Positions 45,578-55,078 are shown, numbered from the stretch's first letter. The stretch: 64,000 bases of DNA from Acidovorax sp. A79 (GCF_041154505.1 NZ_AP028672.1:62001-126000); one strand, 5' to 3'. The notes: generated from the letters alone by a model not told the origin. Program-made: numbers and translations.

Positions 45578-47950
45578 TCAGTGCCTCACCAGCCGCAGCG
45601 GCTCGCCGATGCGCGCCTTCACCACGTCCTCGCGGTGGAAGGGCAGGGTGTGCCACTGCTTGGCAGAGAACAGGCGCATCTGGTCGTTGGCGTGTGGCGA
45701 TGCCGGGTTGGTGGACTGGCCGTAGGTCAGGATGGCCTGGGCCACCGGGCCTTTGGCGTCGAAGGTCACCGTCTGCACGTAGCTGGTGCCGTAGTCGATG
45801 CGCAGGCCACGCGCATTGAGCGGCGCGGGTTCCTGGCGGCCCAGGTTGTTGAGCACGCCTTCGAACTCCTCGCCGCCATGCAGCGCGATGGGCTCTTCGG
45901 TGATGTCCGGGCGCTGCACGCTGCCCAGGGTGGCGTCCAGCGCAAAGCCGCTCGCGCGGACGGTCTTCACGGCGCCGTCCAGGGCTTCCCACACCTTGGC
46001 GGCGGTGGCGGCGTCGTCCATCTTCAGGCCGGCGGGCGTGGCCACGGGTTGTGCCGGATCGAACGGCACGCGGTGCACGCCGGGGATGTTGCGCGCGGTG
46101 CGCCAGAACTCGCGGAACACATGGGCGCCGCGCGCGTCCAGGTTGTTGCGGCGGTCCCAGCCCTTCAGGGCGGCGCAGCCGCCGCGCGACTCTGCCGAGG
46201 GCGCCTTGTCGCAGGCGGCCAGCAGGTCGGGCACCACCACCTGGGCCATGAAGTTGCGGTTCTGGAACAGCTGGTCCTGGATGGCCTGCGGCGTGACCTT
46301 GCCGCGGCCGAGCATCTCGGGGATTTCCGCGAGGCCGGCGCGCGTGCGGGGCCGCGTGAGGCTGGCGTCGCCCACCATGGGCGAGATGCCGTCAAACTTC
46401 TGCCCCGGGTGGGTGTAGACAAAGCTGTCGTTGCTGTTGTGCACCCAGTCCGTGCGGAAGGCCACGGGCATGCGGCCGATGGGGATCAGGCCCGGGACGG
46501 GCGATGCGCTGTCGCGGTGCCAGTCGCAGTCGGCGCGCGATCCGTTCAGCACCACCAGGCCTGCGGCGGCCCGCAGCGCGGCGGCGGGCTGGCTGGGGGC
46601 GCAGCGCGCGAGCTGCGCGGCGTCCATGTCCGGCACCACGCTCACGTCGGCGTACATGGCCTGTCCGCTGCGGTCGGCCGCCAGGGTGTTCACCCAGGGC
46701 AGGCCCAGGTTGGCGTGCGCCTTGTGCAGATCCTGCACCGAGCGGGCGCGCGCAAAGGCCAGGGCCGCATCCATCATGCGGGTGTTGCCGGTGTTGGCGT
46801 CGCGCAGGGCGTAGGCGGTCCTGGCGTTCCAGGTCAGGCCGGCGCGGGGCACCACCACCAGCGGGCCCCAGCGGGTGGACCACACGGTGTGCTCGCGCGC
46901 CTGGAGCTTGCCGTCCGGGCCGGGAACCTGGGCGCTGACCTTGCGGGCCGTCATCTTCTCCGGCTTGCCGTCCACCAGGTAGGTCGTGGGATCGCCCTCG
47001 GCCAGCGTCACTTCGTAGAAGGTGAAACGCTTGCCGGTGGACACCGTGTGCGACCAGGCGACATCTTTGTTGAAGCCGATGGAGACCATGGGGTAGGTGC
47101 CGATGCCCACGCCCATCACATCCATTTGGCCGGGGATGGTGAGGTGCATTTCATAGAAGCGGTTGGGGCCGCTCCACGGAAAGTGCGGATTGCCCAGCAG
47201 CATGCCGCTGCCGTTGGCCGTCACGTCCTTGCCAAAAGCCCAGGCGTTGGAGCCCAGGGGCGAGTCGAGCAGGCCCACGTCGCGCAGGGCCTGGGCGGCG
47301 TCGGCCAGGTCCACGCCAGGGGCGGGGGCCTGCGCGGCCTTGGCGGCGGGCGGCTGGGCGCCCAGCATGCCGTCGGCCAGCGCGGCGATGCCGGCCTGCA
47401 CGGCCACCACTTCGGCCATGCGGCGGTACTGCGCCAGCGTCATGGGCTGCACCCAGGGCTTGCCGCGGCAGGCATCGGGCAGCGCGGCGGCGTTGTCGGC
47501 CAGGTAGCGGTTGTAGCCCGCCACGTAGCCGCGCGCCATGGCCTGCACCTGCGGGCTCGTGGCCGCCCAGTGGCGCTCCAGCGCTTCGTCGTCCATGTGG
47601 GCGGCCATGAACAGGTCGATCTGTTCGTTGGGAATGTAGCGACGCCCCAGCAGGCCGATGGCCTGGCCGCCGAAGGTGCTGCTGCGCTGGCCGCGCGCGG
47701 TCACGAGCTGGTCGGCCGTCATGCAGACGTTGTCCTGCGCATAGGCATAGGCCACGCCGTAGGCCAGCGATTCGGGGTCCTGCGCGGTGATGTGCGGAAT
47801 GCCGTAGGTGGTGCGCTCGATGGTCACGCCGCGGTCGCTGCCCGCCGCGCCGGGCTGGATGGCGCAACCCGCCAGAAAAAGGGCGGCGCAGGCAGCGGCG
47901 AGGGTGGTCAATGCCGTCGTCTGGCCGGCGGTGGCTGGGGTCTGTCGCAT
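45578..47950 (-). CDS. Penicillin/acyl-homoserine lactone acylase family lipoprotein
   Basis: Ntn-hydrolase of 790 residues. The N-terminus is a lipoprotein signal with lipobox LAGC (C29). The precursor is expected to self-cleave before S234 in DSPLGS-NAWAFGKD, giving alpha and beta chains with Ser as nucleophile. The beta chain has GMLLGNPHFPW and HTVSTGKRFTFYEV. The layout is closest to the PvdQ/QuiP/aculeacin acylase branch, which removes acyl side chains from homoserine lactones. A role in degrading quorum signals is therefore possible; antibiotic or lipopeptide acylation are alternatives. Divergent from a GlxA/AraC regulator. Confidence 0.88.
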   Translation of the reverse strand: MRQTPATAGQTTALTTLAAACAALFLAGCAIQPGAAGSDRGVTIERTTYGIPHITAQDPESLAYGVAYAYAQDNVCMTADQLVTARGQRSSTFGGQAIGLLGRRYIPNEQIDLFMAAHMDDEALERHWAATSPQVQAMARGYVAGYNRYLADNAAALPDACRGKPWVQPMTLAQYRRMAEVVAVQAGIAALADGMLGAQPPAAKAAQAPAPGVDLADAAQALRDVGLLDSPLGSNAWAFGKDVTANGSGMLLGNPHFPWSGPNRFYEMHLTIPGQMDVMGVGIGTYPMVSIGFNKDVAWSHTVSTGKRFTFYEVTLAEGDPTTYLVDGKPEKMTARKVSAQVPGPDGKLQAREHTVWSTRWGPLVVVPRAGLTWNARTAYALRDANTGNTRMMDAALAFARARSVQDLHKAHANLGLPWVNTLAADRSGQAMYADVSVVPDMDAAQLARCAPSQPAAALRAAAGLVVLNGSRADCDWHRDSASPVPGLIPIGRMPVAFRTDWVHNSNDSFVYTHPGQKFDGISPMVGDASLTRPRTRAGLAEIPEMLGRGKVTPQAIQDQLFQNRNFMAQVVVPDLLAACDKAPSAESRGGCAALKGWDRRNNLDARGAHVFREFWRTARNIPGVHRVPFDPAQPVATPAGLKMDDAATAAKVWEALDGAVKTVRASGFALDATLGSVQRPDITEEPIALHGGEEFEGVLNNLGRQEPAPLNARGLRIDYGTSYVQTVTFDAKGPVAQAILTYGQSTNPASPHANDQMRLFSAKQWHTLPFHREDVVKARIGEPLRLVRH

Positions 47951-48070
47951 GGGTTCAGGTCTCCTGGGTGTTGGACCCGCGGGCGGTTCGCATCGCCGGC
48001 GGGGTGCTGTGGTCGCGCAACCATGCTACTGCCCGGTAACACCTCAACGGGGTGGTGGTCTGGCCACGAA

Positions 48071-48090
48071 TGGTGGCAATATCGCCACCA
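48071..48090. promoter_or_regulatory. Palindrome covering the AraC-type regulator's start codon
   Basis: TGGTGGC (48071-48077) and GCCACCA (48084-48090) flank AATATC. The last A is the first base of the ATG. It may be an autoregulatory operator or an mRNA hairpin that hides the start. Confidence 0.5.
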
Positions 48091-49205
48091 TGTCCACCCG
48101 CACCACCGTCCTTTCGTCCTGCGTGAATGTGGGCATCCTCTGGGGGCGCGACAGCATTGCCAGCACGGCCACCGCGGTGGTGGACGCCCTGCGTGCCATG
48201 AACATGCTGGCCGCCATGCGGCCCGGTGGCGCGCAGCCCGCGCTGCGCTGGTTCTGGCTGCCGATGCCGCATGAGGGCGATGCCACCCCGCCCCCCGTGC
48301 CAGCAGGGGGCGATGGCTCGCAAGGCCCTCTGCACGTGGTCGTCATCCCCGGCTGGCTGGTGCCCACGGGGCCCCAGTTGCGCGAGGTCAGCAGCCGCTA
48401 CAGCCAGCACTTCGGCGCCATGCTGCACAGCCACCTGCGCGGGGGCGGCAGGGCCCTGGCGCTGTTCAACGGCTCCAGCCTGCTGGCCCACTGCGGGTTG
48501 CTGGCGGGGCGCAAGGCGGCGCTGCCGTGGGTGTTCGCGCCGTCCATCGTGCTGCAGTCCAGCGAGAGCGGGCCGGCTGCCGCCGATGGAGCGCCTCCTG
48601 CCGACGTGGTGTGGCAGCGGGAGCAGGCCTGGCAACGCGATGGCGCCCTGTGGACCACGGCATCCCTGCAGGACACCCTCCCAGCCGTGCTGGACCTGCT
48701 CGGCCACACGCCCGCCGCCGAACTGGCGCAGGCGGCAATGCACGCGCTGCTGTTCGACCGGGAGCGGCAGCTGACGGCCACCGCCGCCATGGAAACCCCC
48801 ACCGGCCATCCGCTGGCCGCGGGCGCCCTGGAGCTGGCGCGGCGCTGGCTGCAGGCCCACCGCAACGAACCCTACAGCCTGCAGGCCACGGCCCGCGCCG
48901 CTGCCACCAGTCCGCGCACCTTGCTGCGCTGGTTTGCCCAGGTGCATGGCGAAAGCCCCCAGGACTACCTGCACCGCCTGCGCATCGCCCAGGCGCAGGC
49001 GTTGCTGCAGACCACCTACCTGACCGTGGAAGATGTGGCGCAGCAATGCGGCTACAGCGACACGGGCAGCTTTCGCAAGGTGTTCGCCCGCGTGTGCGGG
49101 GTGACGCCGGGGGCCTACCGCCAGCGCTTCAAGCTGCGCACTTCGCGCAAGCAGTGGCTGGCGCGGCAGGCCCCGCCCGGGGCCGACAGCGCAGGAGAAG
49201 CCTGA
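48090..49205 (+). CDS. GlxA-family AraC-type transcriptional regulator
   Basis: The 371 residues combine an N-terminal DJ-1/PfpI amidotransferase-like domain (VGILWGRDSIASTATAVVDA; LHVVVIPGWLV) with a C-terminal AraC double helix-turn-helix (YSLQATARAAATSPRTLLRW; EDVAQQCGYSDTGSFRKVFA). The ATG at 48090 is chosen because the frame upstream overlaps the acylase signal sequence. Divergent from the acylase gene by about 140 bp, so it may control it. Confidence 0.88.
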   Translation: MSTRTTVLSSCVNVGILWGRDSIASTATAVVDALRAMNMLAAMRPGGAQPALRWFWLPMPHEGDATPPPVPAGGDGSQGPLHVVVIPGWLVPTGPQLREVSSRYSQHFGAMLHSHLRGGGRALALFNGSSLLAHCGLLAGRKAALPWVFAPSIVLQSSESGPAAADGAPPADVVWQREQAWQRDGALWTTASLQDTLPAVLDLLGHTPAAELAQAAMHALLFDRERQLTATAAMETPTGHPLAAGALELARRWLQAHRNEPYSLQATARAAATSPRTLLRWFAQVHGESPQDYLHRLRIAQAQALLQTTYLTVEDVAQQCGYSDTGSFRKVFARVCGVTPGAYRQRFKLRTSRKQWLARQAPPGADSAGEA

Positions 49206-49278
49206 CAGGCCGGCACGGCGGGTGCACAAGCCACCCGGCCGCAGCCCGCCCGCGCCGGGCCACAGGCGATAATCCATG

Positions 49279-49338
49279 GTTGCTATTGAAATAATAGCTG
49301 TGCGGTATGAATGCACCAGCGCATGCGGCCGTTTTCTC
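49279..49338 (+). repeat. Dispersed palindromic repeat upstream of the methyltransferase gene
   Basis: GTTGCTATTGAAATAATAGC then CCAGCGCATGCGGCCGTTTT; diverged but with the family head and GCGC arm. It lies in the leader of the RlmI-like gene. Confidence 0.6.
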
Positions 49339-49370
49339 CTGATTTCCGTTCATTGAAGCCTTTTTTCTCC

Positions 49371-50324
49371 ATGCAAGCCCTGCTCGACGCCATCGCCGCG
49401 ATGCCCCTGCCCACCGATGCCCAGCGCATCTTCCACGGCCGGGGCGGGCTGCACCCGGGCTGCGAGCAATGGGTGCTCGATGTGTACCCGCCCGTTTTTG
49501 TACTCACCAGCTTTGCCCCGGCCACCGAGGAAGCGCTCGACGCCATTGGCGCCGCGCTGCAGGCGCGGTGGTCGCTGATCGCGCCGGATGGCCAGCCGCT
49601 GAACTGGGTGTTCCAGCACCGGGGCGAGGCGCTGCGCGCCGAGGGCCGCAGCGATACCCGCCTCATGGCGGGCGCCGTGCCCGACCCGCATGCGGTCACC
49701 GAGGCCGGCGCACGTTTTCGCGTGCACGTGCTTCGCGGGCAGAACCACGGCCTGTTCCTGGACATGGCCGGTGGTCGCCGCTGGGTGCGCGACTTTGCCG
49801 CCGCGCGCGGCGCGGACCGCTACGGCCTGAAGGTGCTCAACCTCTTTGCCTACACCTGTGCGTTCTCGGTCGTGGCGCTGCAGGCGGGCGCGCGGCAGGT
49901 GGTCAACGTGGACATGAGCCATGGCGCCATCGCCGTGGGCCAGCAGAACCACCAGCTCAACGGCATCGCCACGGGCGCGAGCTTTCTGGCGCACGACATC
50001 TTCAGCAGCTGGGGCAAGATCACCCGCAGCGGGCCGTATGGCCTGGTCATCGTGGACCCGCCGAGCTACCAGAAGGGCAGCTTCGTGGCCACGAAGGACT
50101 ATGCCCGCCTCATGCGCCGCCTGCCGGACCTGCTGGCGCCCGGCGGACACGCGCTGCTGTGCCTGAACGCGCCGGAGCTGGGCGAGGGATTCCTGCGGGA
50201 GCAGATGCAGGCGCAGGCGCCCGGGCTGTCGTTCGTGGAGAGGGTGGACAACCCGGCGGCATTTGCGGACGTGGACCCGGAACGCGCCCTCAAGGTGCTG
50301 GTGTACGCGGCGCCGGACCTTTAA
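49371..50324 (+). CDS. Class I SAM-dependent methyltransferase, RlmI/YccW-like
   Basis: The 317 residues contain the SAM-binding LKVLNLFAYTCAFSVVALQA with VVNVDMSHGAIAVGQQNHQL, and the motif IVDPPSYQKGSF, as in rRNA large-subunit methyltransferases of the RlmI/RlmK group. The N-terminal part is shorter than in RlmI and lacks a recognisable PUA domain. rRNA is a likely substrate but not certain. The ATG at 49371 is preferred over one at 49311, which would add residues encoded by the repeat. Confidence 0.82.
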   Translation: MQALLDAIAAMPLPTDAQRIFHGRGGLHPGCEQWVLDVYPPVFVLTSFAPATEEALDAIGAALQARWSLIAPDGQPLNWVFQHRGEALRAEGRSDTRLMAGAVPDPHAVTEAGARFRVHVLRGQNHGLFLDMAGGRRWVRDFAAARGADRYGLKVLNLFAYTCAFSVVALQAGARQVVNVDMSHGAIAVGQQNHQLNGIATGASFLAHDIFSSWGKITRSGPYGLVIVDPPSYQKGSFVATKDYARLMRRLPDLLAPGGHALLCLNAPELGEGFLREQMQAQAPGLSFVERVDNPAAFADVDPERALKVLVYAAPDL

Positions 50325-50509
50325 GCGCCGTCTCCGGGACATGCGCCGGGGACCAACGCCATGTCCATGCCATTCGGGCTTTGTGGATTTGGGATGGCTT
50401 CTGATATTCTTTGCGGCGCCCGTGCGAACGGGCCCGCATTTTCATGGCCTCGCCGCCTGCCGCAATCCTGGCGCGCTGGTGCGCCTCACCAGGTTCTTCT
50501 CATCGACGT

Positions 50510-51031
50510 ATGGTCCGATTCTTTCTCATTTTCATCGTGGTGCTGGCGGTTCTCTTTCGCATCGACATGCTCGACGAGGTGCAACGGGTCGCCATCGAGC
50601 CCTGGACCAGCCTGCTAGCCACCGCCAGCGCGGCGCTCATGACCCCGCTCGATGCCGACGTGGCGCACCACGGCCGCATCCTGATGAGCAAGGCCACGGG
50701 CTTCGCGGTGTCCATCGAGGCGGGCTGCAACGGGGTGGAGGCGGCGATCATCCTCATCGCCGGCATGATCGCGTTTCCTTCGAGCTGGAAGCACAAGCTC
50801 GCCGGCATCGCCATCGGCATCGCGGCGGTGCAGGCCGTCAACCTGCTGCGCATCATCAGCCTGTACTACCTGGGCAAGTGGAACATGACCGTGTTCGAGT
50901 TTGCCCACCTGTACCTCTGGCAGGCGCTCATCATGCTGGATGTGCTGGTGGTCTGGATGCTCTGGATCCGCTGGATCGCCCGGCAACAACCTCCCTCACC
51001 CCCTCAACCCCCCCTCGCCAATGCAGCTTAG
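50510..51031 (+). CDS. xrtH: Exosortase H
   Basis: Membrane cysteine protease/transpeptidase that recognises C-terminal PEP-CTERM-like sorting signals; the XrtH type is known to be paired with IPTLxxWG-CTERM proteins. The 173 residues have several transmembrane helices and the triad C73 (SIEAGCNGVEAAI), R114 (NLLRIISLYYLG) and H133 (FEFAHLYLWQ). Its end overlaps the next gene by 11 bp. No protein with a CTERM signal is encoded in this window, so its substrates must lie elsewhere. Confidence 0.88.
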   Translation: MVRFFLIFIVVLAVLFRIDMLDEVQRVAIEPWTSLLATASAALMTPLDADVAHHGRILMSKATGFAVSIEAGCNGVEAAIILIAGMIAFPSSWKHKLAGIAIGIAAVQAVNLLRIISLYYLGKWNMTVFEFAHLYLWQALIMLDVLVVWMLWIRWIARQQPPSPPQPPLANAA

Positions 51032-51668
51032 TTCGGTCGGACGTTTCCTGCTGGTCGCCATTGGCAGCCTGCTGTGCCTGATGCCGTTGTGGTACTACCT
51101 GTCGCCGCAACTCTCCAAGCCCGTGTTCTTCATGGCGGGCGAGGCGTCTTCCGCCGTGTTCCACTGGGCGCTGAGCTACACCCAGAAGGAGACCACTGGG
51201 GTGCTGAACACCACGCTCAAGGTGGTCTCGGTGCAAAACGGCCAGTTCCGCTCGGGCAAGCTCGCCCCCGTGGTGGACTACCGCCTGCTGGGCTACGGCA
51301 TCGTGATCCTGTGGGCATTGCTGCTTGCCTCGTTTCCTCGCGGCTGGGTGCGAAAACTGCTCATCGGCTCGGTGGCCATGCTGCCGATCCAGGCGGTCAA
51401 CGTCGCCCTGCAGTGGTGCAACGACGCCTTCAACCGCGCCGGGCGCGAGGTGTTCGTGCAGACGGGGCTGCCCGGGTGGGTGGCCGACGTGGTGGCGTTC
51501 CTCTACCACTTCAACCTGTTCATCTTCACCGCGCTGGCCCCGGTGATGCTGTGGCTGCTGCTGGACCGGGAGTTCCTGGCCAAGCTGCATGCCCAGGCAC
51601 GGGCGGCGGCCGCTGTCCAGCAGCCGCCGCAATCCCAGCAACCCCAGCAACCCCAGCAACCTGAGTAG
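51021..51668 (+). CDS. Exosortase H-associated membrane protein
   Basis: The 215 residues follow xrtH with an 11-bp overlap. They contain an N-terminal transmembrane helix (FLLVAIGSLLCLMPLWYYL), a periplasmic segment, and three more helices (GIVILWALLLASF; LLIGSVAMLPIQAVNVAL; LYHFNLFIFTALAPVMLWLL). The C-terminus is a Gln/Pro-rich tail encoded by short tandem repeats of CAGCAACCC. This arrangement matches the membrane protein commonly found beside XrtH; its function is unknown. Confidence 0.8.
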   Translation: MQLSSVGRFLLVAIGSLLCLMPLWYYLSPQLSKPVFFMAGEASSAVFHWALSYTQKETTGVLNTTLKVVSVQNGQFRSGKLAPVVDYRLLGYGIVILWALLLASFPRGWVRKLLIGSVAMLPIQAVNVALQWCNDAFNRAGREVFVQTGLPGWVADVVAFLYHFNLFIFTALAPVMLWLLLDREFLAKLHAQARAAAAVQQPPQSQQPQQPQQPE

Positions 51669-51713
51669 GCCTCACGGCCGTGGCCGGTTGCGCGGCGGGC
51701 CCGGGCGGGGAGG

Positions 51714-52112
51714 TCAGTGCTGCGGGCGGGCGTCCACGGGTGTTTCCGTGTGCATCACGCAGCGCCACTCGCCGTCCTTGCGCATCCAGACGGACGAATC
51801 CGTCATTTCCTGATTGATTTCTTCCGACTTTCCACGGGGCGTGAGGGCCTGCCGCGCGTGGTAGGTCAGGACGGCCGTGTTGTCGTCGGGGAACAGCACG
51901 TTCATGTTGCTCAGCTCGAAGGACTTGATCACCATCGGGCCCTGTTCCGCCATCCGCCGGTAGGTGGCGTGGTCAAACTGCATGGCGCCGTGGCTGCTGA
52001 CCATCAGTGCCGGTTCATCGAGCATGGCGAGGGCGGTGTCCGTGTCCTCGTCGACCATCGATTGCCAGAATTTCCTTTCCAGCTGCATGAGCTCATTGCT
52101 TGCCGTGCGCAT
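51714..52112 (-). CDS. NTF2-like (SnoaL/DUF4440) protein
   Basis: The 132 residues show the cone-shaped NTF2 fold pattern: an N-terminal helix (LMQLERKFWQSMVDEDTDTA), MLDEPALMVSSHG, and the strand VWMRKDGEWRCVMHTETPV. Members are small hydrolases, isomerases or ligand-binding proteins. It stands alone on the minus strand, and no substrate can be proposed. Confidence 0.8.
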   Translation of the reverse strand: MRTASNELMQLERKFWQSMVDEDTDTALAMLDEPALMVSSHGAMQFDHATYRRMAEQGPMVIKSFELSNMNVLFPDDNTAVLTYHARQALTPRGKSEEINQEMTDSSVWMRKDGEWRCVMHTETPVDARPQH

Positions 52113-52412
52113 GTCGTGCTCCTAAGTGGTGGTGAAAGGGACCACACTGCGCGCCGGCCGGCCCGCCGGATGTCGGACGGGAAAGCAGGCGGCCGTCAGC
52201 ACGTTCCTACCGGCGCCCGGCATGCCGTGGGGCGGGGCCCTGCGGGTATCACCCCCCTGGGCCTCTGGTTGCAGGTGGTAACCTAGTCTGGCAGCCGGGC
52301 GGCATGCCGCTGCGCGCAATGGGTGCAATTTCGGGGCTCCAGGAGGTTCAAGCTGTTCTTTCCACTGTTTTCCACAGAGAAAAAAGAAGAAGGAGAGGGC
52401 GCGGCGGGCGCC

Positions 52413-54221
52413 ATGGATGCGGCGGACACCGCGCAGGACGCCAGCCCCGCGGTGTCGCCGGAGCGCAGCTTCAACACGAGGCTGTCGATCCATGTCGCGA
52501 TCGCGATCCTCGCCACGGCGCTGCTCGCGCTGACGATCGTGGTGCCGACGTTCCACGAATTCGAGATGGCGCGGCAGGGGCTGCACGACATCCAGCATTT
52601 CCGGCGCGTTCTCGATATCGCCACCCTGGTCGCGGCGGAGCGGGGGCCCGCGAATGTCGTGATGTCCGAAGCGCCCGCGCCCGACAGCGCGGGAACCCGG
52701 CGCCTGGCACAGTTGCGGTCCCGGGTGGACGCCGCGCTGGCGGCGCTGGCGCAGCCGCAGCCGCCGCGCTGGGGCCTGCACCACCACCCCGTGCCGCCGG
52801 AGTTGCTGGAGGGTGTCACGCAGCAGCTGGCCCGGGCGCGGCGCCAGGTCGACGAGGCGGCGGCGGTGCCCCTGGCCTCGCTGCGTCCGGACGAGCTGGA
52901 TGCGGCCATCCAGGGCATGTTCGAGGCGTCCGACAAAGTCCAGGCGATCATCGCTTGGCAGGCCAACGAGATCCTGCACCACGACGCGAGCCTGGCCTCT
53001 CCCGTCCTGATCGGCCAGATGCTCAACGACTTCCGGGACTATGGGGGACGGGCCGCCTCGCAGATCATGGCGCCCATCGCCCTGAGGCAGCGCCTGCCGC
53101 TCAAGAACATCATCGAGAGCCGGCAAACGCAGGGGCGGCTGAGGGCGCTGTGGCAGGTGATCGGCGCCCACGGGGGGCTGCATGACAATGAAACGCTGGC
53201 AAGAACCCGCGAAGAGATCGAACGCGGCTACTTCGGCGATGGTTTTGCGCTGATCGACCGGCTGATCGCCGAAGGACGCCCGGGCGCCCGCTACACGATG
53301 TCGGCGATCGAGTTCACCGAGCGCTACGTGCCGACCATGCGGCCGATTGAAACCTACCGCAGCGTTTTCCTGGACGCGGCGGTCAAGCGGTCCGAGCACA
53401 ACAGGGATGCGGCGCTGGCCACTCTGGCGGCGGTGGCGGTCGTGACGGGCGCCATCTTCGCGATCCTGGTGTGGCTGATTCTTTCGGTGCGGGCCCGCGT
53501 CTTCCGCCCGCTGCTCCATGCCCACGCGGCGGTCCTGCGGCTGGCCGAAGACCGGCCCGCCGTGCCCTACGGGCACCCCACGGCCGCGGGCGAGGTCACC
53601 GGCCTCTTTCGCGCCATCGAGGTGCTCCAGGGCAAGCTCAGGGAGCGGGCGTCCATGGCCAACGAGCTCAAGAGCCTGGCAGAGACGGACGGCCTGACCT
53701 CGCTGCTCAACCGCCGGGCGCTCGACGGGCACGCGCAGGCCCCGCGGGCCGGAAGGGGCGCGGGGGGCCCGATGTGCCTCATCCTCCTGGACATCGACCA
53801 CTTCAAGGCCGTCAACGACACCCACGGCCATCCCACCGGCGACCGCGTGCTCATCCAGGTCGCCAGGCTGCTGCGCACGGTTCTGCGCTCCAACGACATC
53901 GTGGCCCGTTTTGGCGGGGAGGAGTTCGCGGTGCTGGTTGCGGGGGACGACATGGCCGGGACCCTCGTGATCGCCGAGAAGCTGCGCCAGGCGCTCGAGC
54001 GGGAAACCTTCACCTCGGCGGAGGACACCGCGCTGCGCGTCACGGCCAGCTTTGGCGTGGCGTGCGGCTACCGGGGCGAGGCCGGATGGCCGCAGCTGGT
54101 GGAACGGGCGGATGCCGCGCTGTACCGCGCGAAGGCGGACGGCCGCAACTGCGTGCGCTCGGCGCCCATGGCGCCGGTGCCGCAAGACGGGCCGGTACCC
54201 GTGCCACTCCCGCCAGGGTAG
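52413..54221 (+). CDS. Membrane-bound diguanylate cyclase (GGDEF)
   Basis: Synthesises cyclic di-GMP. From the ATG at 52413 it has 602 residues: a first transmembrane helix (VAIAILATALLALTIVVP), a periplasmic helical sensing region of about 300 residues, and a second helix (LATLAAVAVVTGAIFAILVW). A HAMP-like linker and a GGDEF domain follow, with the active site FGGEEFAVL and the substrate region LILLDIDHFKAVNDTHGH. An open frame continues upstream to 52323 without a good start. The signal sensed is unknown. Confidence 0.9.
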   Translation: MDAADTAQDASPAVSPERSFNTRLSIHVAIAILATALLALTIVVPTFHEFEMARQGLHDIQHFRRVLDIATLVAAERGPANVVMSEAPAPDSAGTRRLAQLRSRVDAALAALAQPQPPRWGLHHHPVPPELLEGVTQQLARARRQVDEAAAVPLASLRPDELDAAIQGMFEASDKVQAIIAWQANEILHHDASLASPVLIGQMLNDFRDYGGRAASQIMAPIALRQRLPLKNIIESRQTQGRLRALWQVIGAHGGLHDNETLARTREEIERGYFGDGFALIDRLIAEGRPGARYTMSAIEFTERYVPTMRPIETYRSVFLDAAVKRSEHNRDAALATLAAVAVVTGAIFAILVWLILSVRARVFRPLLHAHAAVLRLAEDRPAVPYGHPTAAGEVTGLFRAIEVLQGKLRERASMANELKSLAETDGLTSLLNRRALDGHAQAPRAGRGAGGPMCLILLDIDHFKAVNDTHGHPTGDRVLIQVARLLRTVLRSNDIVARFGGEEFAVLVAGDDMAGTLVIAEKLRQALERETFTSAEDTALRVTASFGVACGYRGEAGWPQLVERADAALYRAKADGRNCVRSAPMAPVPQDGPVPVPLPPG

Positions 54222-54239
54222 CCCCGGGGCCGTTTCCCG

Positions 54240-54752
54240 CTACCCCTGGCGGGCCGCCGCGCGCGGCTCCAGCATCTCCAGGATCAGGCTCCACTCGGCA
54301 GGCTCCACCGGCGTGATCGACAGGCGGTTGCCCCGCTGCAGCACCCGCATCTCCCCCAGTTCGGGGCGCGCCCGCAGCTGCGCCAGGTTGACGAGCCGTG
54401 TCTTGCGCACCGCCTGCACGTCCAGCAGCAGCCAGCGCGGCTTGTCCGGCGGGGATTTGGGGTCGTGGTAGGGCGATTGCGGATCGAACTGGGTGGGGTC
54501 GGGCCGCACGGAAGACGCCACGCGGGCAATGCCCGCGATGCCCGGTTCCGGGCAGCTGGAGTGGTAGAACAGCACGCCATCGCCGATGTGCATCTCGTCG
54601 CGCATGAAATTGCGCGCCTGGTAGTTGCGCACCCCGGTCCAGGGCACGGTGGCGTCCGGGGCAGCCAGGGCGTCGTCGATGGAGCACTCGTCCGGCTCGG
54701 ACTTCATGAGCCAGTAGCGGGGCGCGCGGTGGGATGCGGTGGGCGTGGTCAT
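54240..54752 (-). CDS. EVE domain protein
   Basis: The 170 residues match the EVE (thymocyte nuclear protein 1) family: YWLMKSEPDECSIDD, WTGVRNYQARNFMRDEMHIG, FYHSSCPEPGIAGIARV and a C-terminal PVEPAEWSLILEM. The PUA-like fold binds modified bases in nucleic acids. It is convergent with the GGDEF gene, 18 bp apart. The role in this organism is unknown. Confidence 0.9.
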   Translation of the reverse strand: MTTPTASHRAPRYWLMKSEPDECSIDDALAAPDATVPWTGVRNYQARNFMRDEMHIGDGVLFYHSSCPEPGIAGIARVASSVRPDPTQFDPQSPYHDPKSPPDKPRWLLLDVQAVRKTRLVNLAQLRARPELGEMRVLQRGNRLSITPVEPAEWSLILEMLEPRAAARQG

Positions 54753-54813
54753 GGCGCCATTCTGGCAAAAGCCGATTCGCCCTGGTGCCCCGATGGGCTG
54801 CCGGGGTAGGGGT

Positions 54814-54883
54814 GCTTTTGCTATCGAATATGTAGCTATCGGCGCATATCCATGAAGCGCCAGGGCCCTGAAAGATTCAAAAA
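54814..54883 (+). repeat. Dispersed palindromic repeat upstream of the DUF3592 gene
   Basis: TTTTGCTATCGAATATGTAG, CTATCGGCGCATATCCATGA and AGCGCCAGGGCCCTGAAAGA; one of the more diverged copies, but with both GCGC arms. Confidence 0.65.
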
Positions 54884-55078
54884 ACGACAACCACCCCACA
54901 TGCATTGCGCGTGCGCGCGGCGGGTCGCAGAATCAGGCCTGCCCCCGTCCAGGCCGTGCCAGCGCACGGGAGGCGCAAATTTTTCCAGCACACAAGAACA
55001 CAGGGAGGAGGACGTGACGCCGTGGCCGGCCGCGCCTTGCCCGCCACGCTGCCGGTGGCGGGCAGGGCCCCGGCCGCC

